DNA from: Phycisphaerales bacterium
GTDB lineage: Bacteria; Planctomycetota; Phycisphaerae; Sedimentisphaerales; Anaerobacaceae
Reading direction: 5' to 3'
DNA length: 37,297 bases
NCBI GenBank assembly: GCA_020352215.1
Contig: CP070675.1
Location: forward strand, 4,434,918-4,472,214
Part shown: positions 8,777 through 17,289 of the stretch, piece after piece
How positions within the stretch are numbered: the first letter of the stretch is position 1
How the letters are laid out: every line of letters begins with the position of its first letter
Notes under the pieces: generated by a model
Told to the model about the DNA's origin: nothing
The model's database searches: none
Seen by the model: only the letters and a program-made list of their open reading frames with translations
Program-made: the position numbers and the translations under genes

Positions 8777-10827
8777 AGACGCAAAAGGTCATTGCTATCC
8801 TCATGATGCTGTCAAGCTCGGTGATGACCACGTGGGTCTCCGGGGATATTGCCTACCCGGCCATCCTTTGCATGCTGGGCCTCTTGGGTCTGCAGAGGCG
8901 TCTTACCTGGGATATCAGGCCGGAAAGACGCGTCATTAAGTCACTGCTGATGCTGCTGCTGGCGATTGCATTCGCACTTCACTACCGCTACGCTCGCGTC
9001 CCAAACGAACAAGCGGTGGTCTTCGCATGGCAGACAATAGCGCGATACTTTCTGGCTTCCATGATTCTCATGCTGTTTCTTGGCAGACCCGGAAGACTGC
9101 CATCTTCGCTCGGATTCTTTCACGTTGCCATCACAATTTCGGCTGGACAAGTCCTCCTACTCGACGGCATGCGAGTCCCCTTTCGATTGTCAGAACTGAT
9201 CAGCGTCATTCTCCTCGTGCTATATGCGACAACGGCCCGTACGTCGAACGACACGCTCGCAGCGGAACGCGTGGGGCGCACCTCACGCCGGCTTGCTTCT
9301 GGCCTAATCCTCGTTGCAGCTGTGAACTGTGGCTGGATAACGAGCTCAATACTCTACGCCAATGTCGAGACTCTGTACCTGCCCGGTTGGTTCTGGAGAG
9401 GAAGTATCGCCTTAGGGGGTGCACCGGACGGTGTGCCACACGTGGGGTTCTCCAGGAGCGGCAAGTTGTCGAGTGTGTTGTCGATCAAGGGAGATCAGGA
9501 TACGACGCCCGTGCTACGGATCACCTGCGAGGAAAGTCCGGGCTACTTGAGGGCCAGGGCGTTTGACGTCTACCGTCAATCCGAGTGGTACGATCTGTCA
9601 GCTGCAGAAGAAATCTTACCCGATCAGAGCAGGCCGTTCGGCATGTATTTTGTGGGTAGAACGAACGTCTTTCGCCTGGACGAGAGAGACGCTGCGGAGT
9701 GCAATTACATGACAATCCGGCATGAGTTCCGGTTCGCCAACGAAGCGTTCACGCCGCTGGGAACATCCTTTCTCGGAGCGCAACTCAATTTGCTGCTGCG
9801 GGATGACGATGATATTGTGTACACACGGAATTCGCGCAGCGGTTTGAAATACCGTATTGGCTACAACCAGTCGACTCATCAGAAGCGCCCGGCCGGCATA
9901 GTTCGTCGGATGCTGAACATCCCTGTTCAACTTGACCCGCGTGTTCGTAGACTGGCAAGCGGGATATTCGCCGGTCGCAGCACAACGACCGAGAAAATCG
10001 ATGCAGTCGTCAACTACTTTCAGACAAACTACACCTACCAGCTCGGACTGGAAGTCCCGGCCGGTCGAGATAAGCTGACGTACTTTCTGTTAGAGGGATC
10101 CACCGGCTACTGCGAGTACTTTGCCTCTGGCGCTGTGATGCTGCTGCGCCTGGCCGGCGTGCCCACTCGATATGTCACTGGTTTCTTGGTCACCGAGAAG
10201 GACGCTGAGACTACATCGTGGATAGCCCGGAACATGGACGCCCATGCCTGGGCGGAGGCCTGGGACCAAGAACGAAACGAGTGGACAATTGTCGAAGCTA
10301 CGCCACAGGAGGGCCCGGCCATGGCATCGGCCGCCGAGCAACTGGAAGATACGAGTGGCGGTACTACTACCATTCTTCGCCAACTCCTGAAGGCCTTGTA
10401 TCGATACGGCCTTTTTGGGCTGCTGAGCTGGTTGTTCATGTCCCGCGGTCTACTTGGCAGCTCGCTTGCGCTCGCGGTCTTTGGTGGCGCCACACTGTTT
10501 CTGATCCTTTGCTGGCGCCGCAACCACAAAAAATCCAAAGGCCAGACGCAAACGAGGACGGCAAGAGACCCGGGGCTTGTGATCTTGCACAAGGCGCTGG
10601 CCAGGATGGATCGCAAGGTCGCAGCCGCGGGATCCCGGCGAGATTTTGCTGAGACACTGCACGCGTTCTCTAAGCGGCTCCGGGTGCGCGACTCGGGTGA
10701 TGGGCTGTGGACAAGGATTTCAAACTGGTACCTCGAATACGCCGACCTCCGCTACCGCAGGACTGTCAGCACCGAACGCTTGCAACGGCTGCAGCAACTC
10801 GCTGATGGTCTGCGGGATTCCTTGTGA
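8773..10827 (+). CDS. TgpA-like membrane transglutaminase (DUF3488 / transglutaminase-like)
   Basis: 684 residues starting within the ATGA overlap with the DUF58 gene. An N-terminal block of several membrane helices (to about residue 200) is followed by a large extracytoplasmic part with the transglutaminase-like core, then another helix (about 536-580) and a charged C-terminal tail. The core shows the nucleophile C447 in TGYCEYFASG and H491 in MDAHAWAEAW. The third triad position, usually aspartate in a DPTP or DATP context, is E508 in VEATP. In Pseudomonas TgpA this enzyme is linked to cell-envelope integrity. Together with MoxR and DUF58 it forms the common three-gene set. Crosslinking or peptidase activity is known for the superfamily but the substrate here is unknown. 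Confidence 0.92.
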   Translation: MKTQKVIAILMMLSSSVMTTWVSGDIAYPAILCMLGLLGLQRRLTWDIRPERRVIKSLLMLLLAIAFALHYRYARVPNEQAVVFAWQTIARYFLASMILMLFLGRPGRLPSSLGFFHVAITISAGQVLLLDGMRVPFRLSELISVILLVLYATTARTSNDTLAAERVGRTSRRLASGLILVAAVNCGWITSSILYANVETLYLPGWFWRGSIALGGAPDGVPHVGFSRSGKLSSVLSIKGDQDTTPVLRITCEESPGYLRARAFDVYRQSEWYDLSAAEEILPDQSRPFGMYFVGRTNVFRLDERDAAECNYMTIRHEFRFANEAFTPLGTSFLGAQLNLLLRDDDDIVYTRNSRSGLKYRIGYNQSTHQKRPAGIVRRMLNIPVQLDPRVRRLASGIFAGRSTTTEKIDAVVNYFQTNYTYQLGLEVPAGRDKLTYFLLEGSTGYCEYFASGAVMLLRLAGVPTRYVTGFLVTEKDAETTSWIARNMDAHAWAEAWDQERNEWTIVEATPQEGPAMASAAEQLEDTSGGTTTILRQLLKALYRYGLFGLLSWLFMSRGLLGSSLALAVFGGATLFLILCWRRNHKKSKGQTQTRTARDPGLVILHKALARMDRKVAAAGSRRDFAETLHAFSKRLRVRDSGDGLWTRISNWYLEYADLRYRRTVSTERLQRLQQLADGLRDSL

Positions 10828-11079
10828 GCAACAGTGGGACGATGCGTCTCAGAACGGTGAATCCGTTGGGCGACACGAACCATGGCTTCTTAGCAGGACA
10901 GACTGAAGGGTAGTGAGAGCAGCTGATCCGATATATTGTTCGGCTAATTCTTGTGCCACGAGGGATCATGGGCCGGCTAACAAAGCCAGAAGTAAGATTC
11001 AGCACGTATACTGATCTAGTACATGAGACCACAAACGCCGGTTGGTCACCGAGGTTCGGCCCTCGGCTGAAAGTGGATT
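10828..11079. other. convergent intergenic region
   Basis: About 250 bp between the converging transglutaminase and phosphohexomutase genes. It contains a small hairpin, CCGAGG and CCTCGG with a 6-nt loop at 11049-11066, that could help end transcription but lacks a T run. No gene is visible. Confidence 0.4.
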
Positions 11080-13572
11080 TCAGGTTCTTGGGGCTTTCAA
11101 TAGGTCTCTTATGCCGTTCATTATTGCCCTGCCCTTCTTGTGGAGCTGCTCCTTCCTCTCGATCAGTTGCGCTTCATTCTCGATCCTGTCCTCGTGAAGC
11201 TGGATATGGAACCGCAGCGCATTGCCCGTCCCTGAAGGTCTGACTGTCAGGTGATCGACCTTTTCGTTGTCGAAGAAGAATCGCACGCCTTCATCCGGGA
11301 ACTGAAAATCGTAAGTCGCCGGATAGATCGCATCGTATTTCCCGGTTCGATAGATACAGGCGGACTTAACCTGGACACCACCAATTTTCAGATCGCCGGT
11401 CAGGCCGAGTTGGAAATAGCCGAGGGCCCGCCGAAGGATGGATTTCTTCAGTCGGTCTCCCTCAATCCCGGGGTATTCTCCGTCCAGCGGATCGGGCTCG
11501 TAGAGATTAACGAACAGGCCGACATCAGGATCGAGGTAAACCTTCTGATCAATCAGTTCAAACAGCGTGGTGCCATTTTCCTTTGCCCATGCGGCAACCT
11601 CGGCCATTAACACCGCCGCGAAGGTGCCGTCTTTGTCGCGGACATGGCCGCCCTGACCAATAGACCTGCCGTCAGGCGGCGGGCCGCCGAGAATGGAGAA
11701 GCCGTTGCTTTGCTCCAGCGCCCCTATGTTGATGGATCGGTTCAAGTCCATGTCCAGACAGTCACAGACAAACGGATGGCACAGTTGTCTTTGGACATAT
11801 TCCCTCGATGTGTCTTGGCCGCGACCATTGACAAGGCCCAGAATGTCATTGACTGTGCTTTCCCTCACGTCGCGCGTCGCTGCTGCGAGTGCGGCGAATC
11901 CAACCCAGGTTCTGACGACTCCGATACCATATTTGCGCGCAAGACGTGTTATGGAATCTGAAGTCGTATGGGATAGCGTAATGAATTTCTTCTCTGCGTC
12001 CTGGACGTCACCGTGCTTCTCGGTCTCGCGTTTCAGGCGATACCAGAGCAGCAGCGCCCAAGCGTCATCGGCAGGCAACAACACGTAGTTATTTGGAGGA
12101 TACTTGTGTTGTTCGCTCTCGGGAATGGGGACAACGAACCTGTCGTCATCGGGTCTCTGGCCGTTTTCAATCTTGTGCCGTTTTGGGTAAAGGTGCTGCT
12201 GATTGTGAGGTACCTTGACAACAATGCCGCACCGGTCGGCGTCAGGATCGGTCCCGATGATTATGTCGGTATTCTGAAACTCTCCCGGGTAATCCTTTTT
12301 GAAGGCCTCGACCGCCGTTTCCGCTGCCCGCGGATCACCGGGGTCCGGTTGTTGCTCGCGGCCCGCTCTGCTATTGAAGGATGGAAACAGACCGCTCAGA
12401 TCATTCAGTTTTCTGTCCTTGATTATCTTGATGTCGGTGAATCCGACTTCCGTCAATAATCTTGGGACCGCCACGCGACCGGCACCGTGAAAGGCGCAGT
12501 ACCCTATCCGCAGCGGGGCCGGAGAGTCTTCTTGTCGCCCCTTCAAGTCCGGCGTCAAAAAGAAACTCTTCACGTGCTCTCGGTGTTTCTGGTGGATATT
12601 GATTAGGCTGCCCTGTTTGCCGGCATAGTCGAATCCATCAACAGGTTCCTCACCCCCCAGGAACCATAGCTTGCCATCAGGAAAGTCAGCAAAAGATCTG
12701 GGCTGTGGGATGTCCTCGAACCTGACCTTGCTGATGTAGTCATTGTACATATCATCGCGCTCTTCGGGATCGAACTGTGAGCCATTCGCGCATGATAGCT
12801 TGTAGCCGTTATAGCGATAATCGTTATGGCTGGCGGAGATCAGAATCCCCACATCGGCCTTTATCTGCACCTCGGAATCCGCATACGGAATAGCGAACGT
12901 AACTTCCGGATACGGACATGGCGCATCGAACAGGTATACCGTGTAGTCATAATCAAGGAACAGTTGAGCAATGAGGATGGCTAAATTCTTTCCCCCGATG
13001 CGACTGTCGAAGCCGATCACAACCTTTTCAAAGGGAGGGTTTCTGTCCTTGCCATATTTGGCGACGCCAGCAGAGGTCCGCAAGAAGACCAGATCATTAA
13101 TAGTGTTCGGCCCTTTTAGAATAGGTGCATGTATTCCTCCGAGTGCCTCATCGTCGAGCTGCTCAATGGACTTCTTGTCGAACGCCATTAAGCCTCGTAT
13201 CCCGCCGGTGCCAAAACGCACCGACTGGCGAAAGGCGTTCACAATGTTCTCCCACCCCTTGTAGTCGCCCTCGCGAGCGCAATCCTCGGCTTGTCTAATT
13301 GCTATGTAGACCCCCTGCTTCCAGAGTGGCAGGATTGAATCTACATGCGGATCCGCCAACCATTGCCGGAGGTTGGCAAACGTATGTTTCTCCGCAGCCT
13401 CGTACAACTGTTGGTCGATTTTGCCGGCAGCCAGGGCGTCTCTTAAATACTTGGAGATACCCGCGTTTGCCGATTCGAGCAATGCATCCACATCCTCTGC
13501 CGTCGGTGGGCCGTTGTCATCCACGAGAATTTCGGATTTCTCGGCTCCTCGGTCACTACCTGGAAAACTCAT
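11080..13572 (-). CDS. large alpha-D-phosphohexomutase family protein
   Basis: 830 residues, far longer than the 450-600 usual for phosphoglucomutase or phosphomannomutase. The four family signatures occur in order: catalytic serine loop ISASHN (245-250, S248), metal-binding GTDPDADRCG (440-449), a sugar-binding loop region around GGPPPDGRSIGQGGH (629-643) that replaces the usual GEESGH-type sequence, and the phosphate loop RPSGTGNALRFH (778-789). About 120 residues precede the first domain signature RFGTGGIRG and appear largely helical. These enzymes move phosphate between positions 1 and 6 of hexoses via a phosphoserine. The ATG follows AGGGG at 8 nt. The gene stands alone behind its own promoter (13653-13681). 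Mutase function is likely; substrate is unclear because the specificity loop is divergent. Confidence 0.85.
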   Translation of the reverse strand: MSFPGSDRGAEKSEILVDDNGPPTAEDVDALLESANAGISKYLRDALAAGKIDQQLYEAAEKHTFANLRQWLADPHVDSILPLWKQGVYIAIRQAEDCAREGDYKGWENIVNAFRQSVRFGTGGIRGLMAFDKKSIEQLDDEALGGIHAPILKGPNTINDLVFLRTSAGVAKYGKDRNPPFEKVVIGFDSRIGGKNLAILIAQLFLDYDYTVYLFDAPCPYPEVTFAIPYADSEVQIKADVGILISASHNDYRYNGYKLSCANGSQFDPEERDDMYNDYISKVRFEDIPQPRSFADFPDGKLWFLGGEEPVDGFDYAGKQGSLINIHQKHREHVKSFFLTPDLKGRQEDSPAPLRIGYCAFHGAGRVAVPRLLTEVGFTDIKIIKDRKLNDLSGLFPSFNSRAGREQQPDPGDPRAAETAVEAFKKDYPGEFQNTDIIIGTDPDADRCGIVVKVPHNQQHLYPKRHKIENGQRPDDDRFVVPIPESEQHKYPPNNYVLLPADDAWALLLWYRLKRETEKHGDVQDAEKKFITLSHTTSDSITRLARKYGIGVVRTWVGFAALAAATRDVRESTVNDILGLVNGRGQDTSREYVQRQLCHPFVCDCLDMDLNRSINIGALEQSNGFSILGGPPPDGRSIGQGGHVRDKDGTFAAVLMAEVAAWAKENGTTLFELIDQKVYLDPDVGLFVNLYEPDPLDGEYPGIEGDRLKKSILRRALGYFQLGLTGDLKIGGVQVKSACIYRTGKYDAIYPATYDFQFPDEGVRFFFDNEKVDHLTVRPSGTGNALRFHIQLHEDRIENEAQLIERKEQLHKKGRAIMNGIRDLLKAPRT

Positions 13573-13652
13573 TCTCCATACCCCTTCCCTGATACGGCCG
13601 ACTTATACTCCTCGACGCTCACAGCAGTCGATTGCATAACGATTTGCAGCTG

Positions 13653-13681
13653 TTTCTACCACACTCGGCAGGCGATGTCAA
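13653..13681 (-). promoter_or_regulatory. sigma-70-type promoter of the phosphohexomutase gene
   Basis: Minus strand TTGACA (13681-13676), 17-nt spacer, TAGAAA (13658-13653). The leader would be about 75 nt. It lies between the ccdA-like stop and the mutase start, which suggests the mutase is transcribed separately from the ars-type operon upstream. Confidence 0.55.
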
Positions 13682-13708
13682 CAGCCAATGTCCGCACTAC
13701 CGATCAGA

Positions 13709-14407
13709 CTAAGGGGCAATGAGAATAAGGTAAAGGCCGCACAGCATGACGGCGATACCGCATATCCCTTTGATTACCACTGTGGCCTTGGACTTCTCGT
13801 TCCAGTTCATATAACGCTGAACCAATCCGGCTGACGTGCCAGCCAAAACAATGACCGAGCAATGACCAATCCCGTAGACCATAAGAAGTGATACCCCATA
13901 AGACAGACTTGTCGAGGCAAGCCTGAATGTCACACCGAGGATTGGCGCCATGAAGGCAAACGTACAAGGGCCAAGAGCAACACCAAAGACAAGACCCAGA
14001 ATGAATGCCGCCAGAATGCCTTTGCGCTTCATCGCAACCTGTCCCGGGCCCGACCAAGGCATCGGAATCACACCGAGAAGATGCAGGCCAACCACGAAGA
14101 ATATGACGGCCACAAAGTAGTTTCCGTACTTGCCGACATCACCCATCATGCGTCCGACGGCAGCGGTTATTACGCCGATCACAGCTATCGTAATTAGAAT
14201 CCCAACGGCAAAGAGCGAGGAGATTGCCAAGGCCCTCTTGGTGGACATTCGTCCGTGATTGTCGATAAAACCAACGATCAAGGGAATGCTGGCGAGATGA
14301 CAGGGACTCAGCAGGATGCTGAGTATGCCCCAGATGAAGGCGGCCGTAAGAGCTATTGCTGGTGTCCCCTCAACAGCGTGCGTCAGCGTCGTAAAGAGTT
14401 TTTCCAT
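13709..14407 (-). CDS. CcdA/DsbD-type transmembrane electron carrier
   Basis: 232 residues, about six hydrophobic helices, no soluble domain. The two helix-borne cysteines of the CcdA family are present in typical settings: ILLSPCHLASIPL (C36) and GVALGPCTFAF (C148). CcdA proteins pass electrons from cytoplasmic thioredoxin to thioredoxin-like proteins outside the membrane. The start lies 3 bp after the stop of the SurA-like/thioredoxin fusion and downstream of the membrane-anchored thioredoxin/NosL-like protein, so these two are its likely partners. It is the last gene of the arsR-led cluster. A role in cytochrome c maturation is less likely because no ccs/res genes are nearby. Confidence 0.9.
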   Translation of the reverse strand: MEKLFTTLTHAVEGTPAIALTAAFIWGILSILLSPCHLASIPLIVGFIDNHGRMSTKRALAISSLFAVGILITIAVIGVITAAVGRMMGDVGKYGNYFVAVIFFVVGLHLLGVIPMPWSGPGQVAMKRKGILAAFILGLVFGVALGPCTFAFMAPILGVTFRLASTSLSYGVSLLMVYGIGHCSVIVLAGTSAGLVQRYMNWNEKSKATVVIKGICGIAVMLCGLYLILIAP

Positions 14408-14410
14408 CCG

Positions 14411-15370
14411 CTATTTGACCCCAATTTCAGCCAGTCTTTTCTCGATCCGTTCCTGTGACAAGAAGCCGACGTGACGAAAGATCTCTTTGCCGGTTCTGTC
14501 GAACAATATCTGGACAGGAATAGACTCCACACCGTAACGTGATGCAAGTATCGGTTCTTCTCCGACATGAACGAAGAGAACATCGAGTCGCCCCTTGTAT
14601 TTCTCCCGCAGTGTAGCCAGTACTGGCGCCATCATGTCGCATGGCACACATCCGGTGGAGCCAAAATCGATCAGCGAAGCTCTGCCATTTGCACGGGCCT
14701 TGTCAACAGGGTTATCTGTCGCCAAGGCTGCATGAACATCAAGCCATGAGGCGGAAATTTCGATCTGCATTCTGCGGCCGACGGTCCGGACATGCTGGTC
14801 TATTAGTTCCTGCTGTTTTTGCTGAAGCAGGAACTGCTCGATCTGGGGTCTGACCTGCACAAGAGAAACACCCCGCAGCATTTCAGTATTGCTGCTGTAG
14901 AAGTCCCGGATTTCTGCGTCGCTAACCTTCGCCTTGTTGGTCAGGCCACGGAGGTAATCCTGGATTATTTCCGGTTCTTCCTTATCGAGTATGTCCCTGC
15001 TGCTCTTGGCAGCATCAGCCCTCGCCTCGGCCAGCAATAGCTCAAAAGTGGCAATCCGCTCCAGCAGGAAGATTGCGTTCTTCTTGAGTTTTTGCTGCAT
15101 CTGCGACGGAGCTTTTGCGATCTCTTCCATCACCTCTTTGTCGTCAACGACGAGCGTCCCGGCCCGGAGCAATGTCTCTTCGGGCAACGTCGCGGCCACG
15201 GCGTAGCTCAATGCTCCTCTCGTTAGGTCCGGATAGAGGTCGTTGACTGTCCGGCGTGGTGCCGATGATGAAGGTGAGCCGGCCGCGTCATGCTTTTCGG
15301 CTCCCTGAATAACCGCTGCCAAAGACAGCAGGCAAAGAAATGTGACTATGGAAAACGCTGAAGTTTTCAT
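14411..15370 (-). CDS. exported SurA-like/thioredoxin fusion protein
   Basis: 319 residues from the ATG at 15370, which has AAGGA 6 nt upstream; a longer frame to 15433 lacks a site and would bury the signal peptide. Residues 1-23 are a signal peptide ending near VIQGAEK. Residues about 63-205 are helical and charged, resembling the N-terminal chaperone segment of SurA/PpiC-type isomerases (helix bundle, VSDAEIRDFYSSN, then VRPQIEQFLLQQKQ) but without the parvulin domain. The C-terminus is a thioredoxin with active site GCVPCDMMAP (C241, C244) and the cis-proline loop SIPVQILF. It sits 3 bp before the ccdA-like gene and 49 bp after another thioredoxin fusion. It probably acts outside the cytoplasmic membrane as a CcdA-reduced thiol carrier; the client is unknown. 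Confidence 0.85.
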   Translation of the reverse strand: MKTSAFSIVTFLCLLSLAAVIQGAEKHDAAGSPSSSAPRRTVNDLYPDLTRGALSYAVAATLPEETLLRAGTLVVDDKEVMEEIAKAPSQMQQKLKKNAIFLLERIATFELLLAEARADAAKSSRDILDKEEPEIIQDYLRGLTNKAKVSDAEIRDFYSSNTEMLRGVSLVQVRPQIEQFLLQQKQQELIDQHVRTVGRRMQIEISASWLDVHAALATDNPVDKARANGRASLIDFGSTGCVPCDMMAPVLATLREKYKGRLDVLFVHVGEEPILASRYGVESIPVQILFDRTGKEIFRHVGFLSQERIEKRLAEIGVK

Positions 15371-15419
15371 CTGTGTCCTTAAAATCTCAATTCTGCATTC
15401 AAATCCGGCTGGCAGGCGG

Positions 15420-16841
15420 TTACTTCGGCACACACTCGCCGATCTTGCACGCCTTCTGAATCTGCTGGGGCGACAGTCTCATCTTGGCAGCGAGCGCCTG
15501 GCTTATGCTGATCAGCCTGCCGGTTTCGTAGGGATTCTGCTCGACCCATTTCTTGAGGTTCTCGGCGTTGACGAAGAAGCCCTGATGGAAACAGCCGGCC
15601 GAGCCCCATGTGCCGTCGGGTTTGCGGCGCTGGCCGAACCAAGCCACTGCGGTTGCCGGTTCCAGTGAGGCCACATTGCCGTTCAACGTCTTGATTACTA
15701 TCTGCTGGTCCGTGAGGCGGTCTTTCTCCCGGACTTCTATGTCTTTGCCGGTTCTGGCAGCCACACCCAACGCACAGTGAGAGCAGCAGCCCCACGTGGA
15801 CAGCCCGTCGGCTTTGACCACAGCCGCATCTTCAGCGTAGACCGCCCGGTCGCAGAAGCCACACCGAATCGCCAGCTCCTTCTCCTGCAAGACTTGCCAA
15901 TCAATGACGGTCCCGCCAGGAGCCGCTTGGCCGGGCCGTATCTGGCCGGTGAAGGCTTTGATGGTGGGCCGGCCAGTCCGACGATCGAGCCCATAGAGAT
16001 ACGTCGCCTCCGCAGCGGCAATGGGTTCGGCTGTGGCCCAACCCGTGACCGAGACCTTTTTGTCAAACCCGGTCTTGTCCTCGGTCAGGCACGAGTACAT
16101 GATGAAGTAGCAATGCGGGCTGCAGAGCCTGACCGGCCCTTTGTCGGTCCTAACCGTCACGAGCGTCTTAGGATCGACATCGCCATCGCACATGTAGCAG
16201 ATCTCGTCTTTGGGCCTGTTGTCGACCTGCGCAGGCACAAGTCTTTCGAAAGCCGGTAAGCTGCTCGTTGGCTCTGAAAGATCGACGCCGAGTTCCTTCC
16301 ACATGGCCAGGATGTCTTCTTTGGAGTAGAAACCCTCGTGCCGAAATAGCTCCTCGCCGGTTGCATCATAGAAAATCTGGGTGGGCATGATGCTGATCTC
16401 GTATTTGGCTACGAGATCAGGGTCCTTGTGGACGTCCAGGAATTCGACCTGCAATCTGCCCGCGAATTCGGCTTTAAGCTCTTCAAGCATCGGAGCCATC
16501 ATCTTGCATGGTATGCATTCACCCGCTCCAAGATCTATCAGCGCAGGCAGGCCCTTTCCGACAAGCTGGCTCTGCTGACCGGAAGACGCCGCTCCGGTCT
16601 CTTCGCCGGAGTAGCGCTGTTTGATCGCAATCACCACTGTTATCGCCACAATCAAAAGCACAACAACTGCTATTTTCCCAATCTTACTCATGCTCGAAAC
16701 ACCTTCCTTTCGCCACAGCGACCGCATCCAGGCCACCAAAAGCCACATACCTGCCACGACGGCAAGTAACGCAAACGGATGGCCTTTGCCACCACGACAC
16801 GGACACTGCATCAACAATACGGGCAATTCTATCACGTGCAC
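15420..16841 (-). CDS. membrane-anchored thioredoxin fused to Cys-rich NosL/MerB-like modules
   Basis: 473 residues from a GTG at 16841; an ATG at 16691 (MSKIGKIAV) has a stronger site but leaves 177 bp empty, so the longer form is kept with doubt. Two hydrophobic segments (about 21-40 and 55-73) precede a thioredoxin with GECIPCKMMAP (C109, C112) and cis-proline loop SIMPTQIFY. Two Cys-rich modules follow. The first has CYMC (215-218) and CSPHC (240-244); the second has CGFC (327-330), GCCSHC (351-356) and a closing GCFHQGFF (416-423). Spacing and the GCFHQGFF-type ending recall NosL and organomercurial lyase MerB, two families reported to share a fold. Metal binding is therefore likely. It lies in the arsR-led cluster next to ccdA. 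Not a normal MerB: length and order differ. Confidence 0.78.
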   Translation of the reverse strand: MHVIELPVLLMQCPCRGGKGHPFALLAVVAGMWLLVAWMRSLWRKEGVSSMSKIGKIAVVVLLIVAITVVIAIKQRYSGEETGAASSGQQSQLVGKGLPALIDLGAGECIPCKMMAPMLEELKAEFAGRLQVEFLDVHKDPDLVAKYEISIMPTQIFYDATGEELFRHEGFYSKEDILAMWKELGVDLSEPTSSLPAFERLVPAQVDNRPKDEICYMCDGDVDPKTLVTVRTDKGPVRLCSPHCYFIMYSCLTEDKTGFDKKVSVTGWATAEPIAAAEATYLYGLDRRTGRPTIKAFTGQIRPGQAAPGGTVIDWQVLQEKELAIRCGFCDRAVYAEDAAVVKADGLSTWGCCSHCALGVAARTGKDIEVREKDRLTDQQIVIKTLNGNVASLEPATAVAWFGQRRKPDGTWGSAGCFHQGFFVNAENLKKWVEQNPYETGRLISISQALAAKMRLSPQQIQKACKIGECVPK

Positions 16842-16868
16842 TCGGCTGCCCTGGCAACTGAGATTCGT

Positions 16869-17243
16869 CTAACTCAGCAAGTCCGCACCCTTTCTTGCCA
16901 CTGCGATGATGTTCTCATCCGTAGCGGCCGTTTGTCCCTTGCTCATACCCAAGTCGGTGACTCTCAGGTGTTGGAACGCGGTGAAGCCGGCTCGTTGAAG
17001 GCAACTCCTGGCACAGTCCAGTTCACAACCGTCGACGGCCAGGATCTTTGAGGCCGATTCCGTCTTCTTCATAATGCCTTCGACCCCGCCGCCGATGCCC
17101 GCCAGGCAAAACATTTTCCCTGCACCGTCCTTGGCCATGTACCTGGCGGCACGGTCGGCGATTTCGCCGACATCAGCGGCGCCCGAACAGGCAAATACAA
17201 GCACCGGACCACCACCTCGCTCGCGAGAATTTTCCTGAGCCAT
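16869..17243 (-). CDS. DGC-domain putative zinc-binding protein
   Basis: 124 residues matching the small family named for its Asp-Gly-Cys motif (Pfam DGC). Visible hallmarks are FACSGAADVGEIADRAAR (C19), MFCLAGIGGG (C46), and ILAVDGCELDCARSCL with DGC at 71-73 and further cysteines at 77 and 81. Family function is not established; a zinc- or metal-binding role is predicted, and members often sit beside ArsP-like permeases and CPxC mini-thioredoxins. No signal peptide, so cytoplasmic. AGAGG lies 8 nt before the ATG. It starts 46 bp after the mini-thioredoxin and ends 27 bp before the thioredoxin/NosL-like gene, consistent with one transcript. Confidence 0.88.
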   Translation of the reverse strand: MAQENSRERGGGPVLVFACSGAADVGEIADRAARYMAKDGAGKMFCLAGIGGGVEGIMKKTESASKILAVDGCELDCARSCLQRAGFTAFQHLRVTDLGMSKGQTAATDENIIAVARKGADLLS

Positions 17244-17289
17244 TTCTCATACCTCTTAAGCAGCCACATTAGGCCTTTTGCTCATGGAT

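Noticed and set aside
11049..11066. CCGAGG-TTCGGC-CCTCGG stem-loop, first considered as a tRNA T-arm
   Set aside because: No acceptor stem, anticodon arm or D arm can be built around it.
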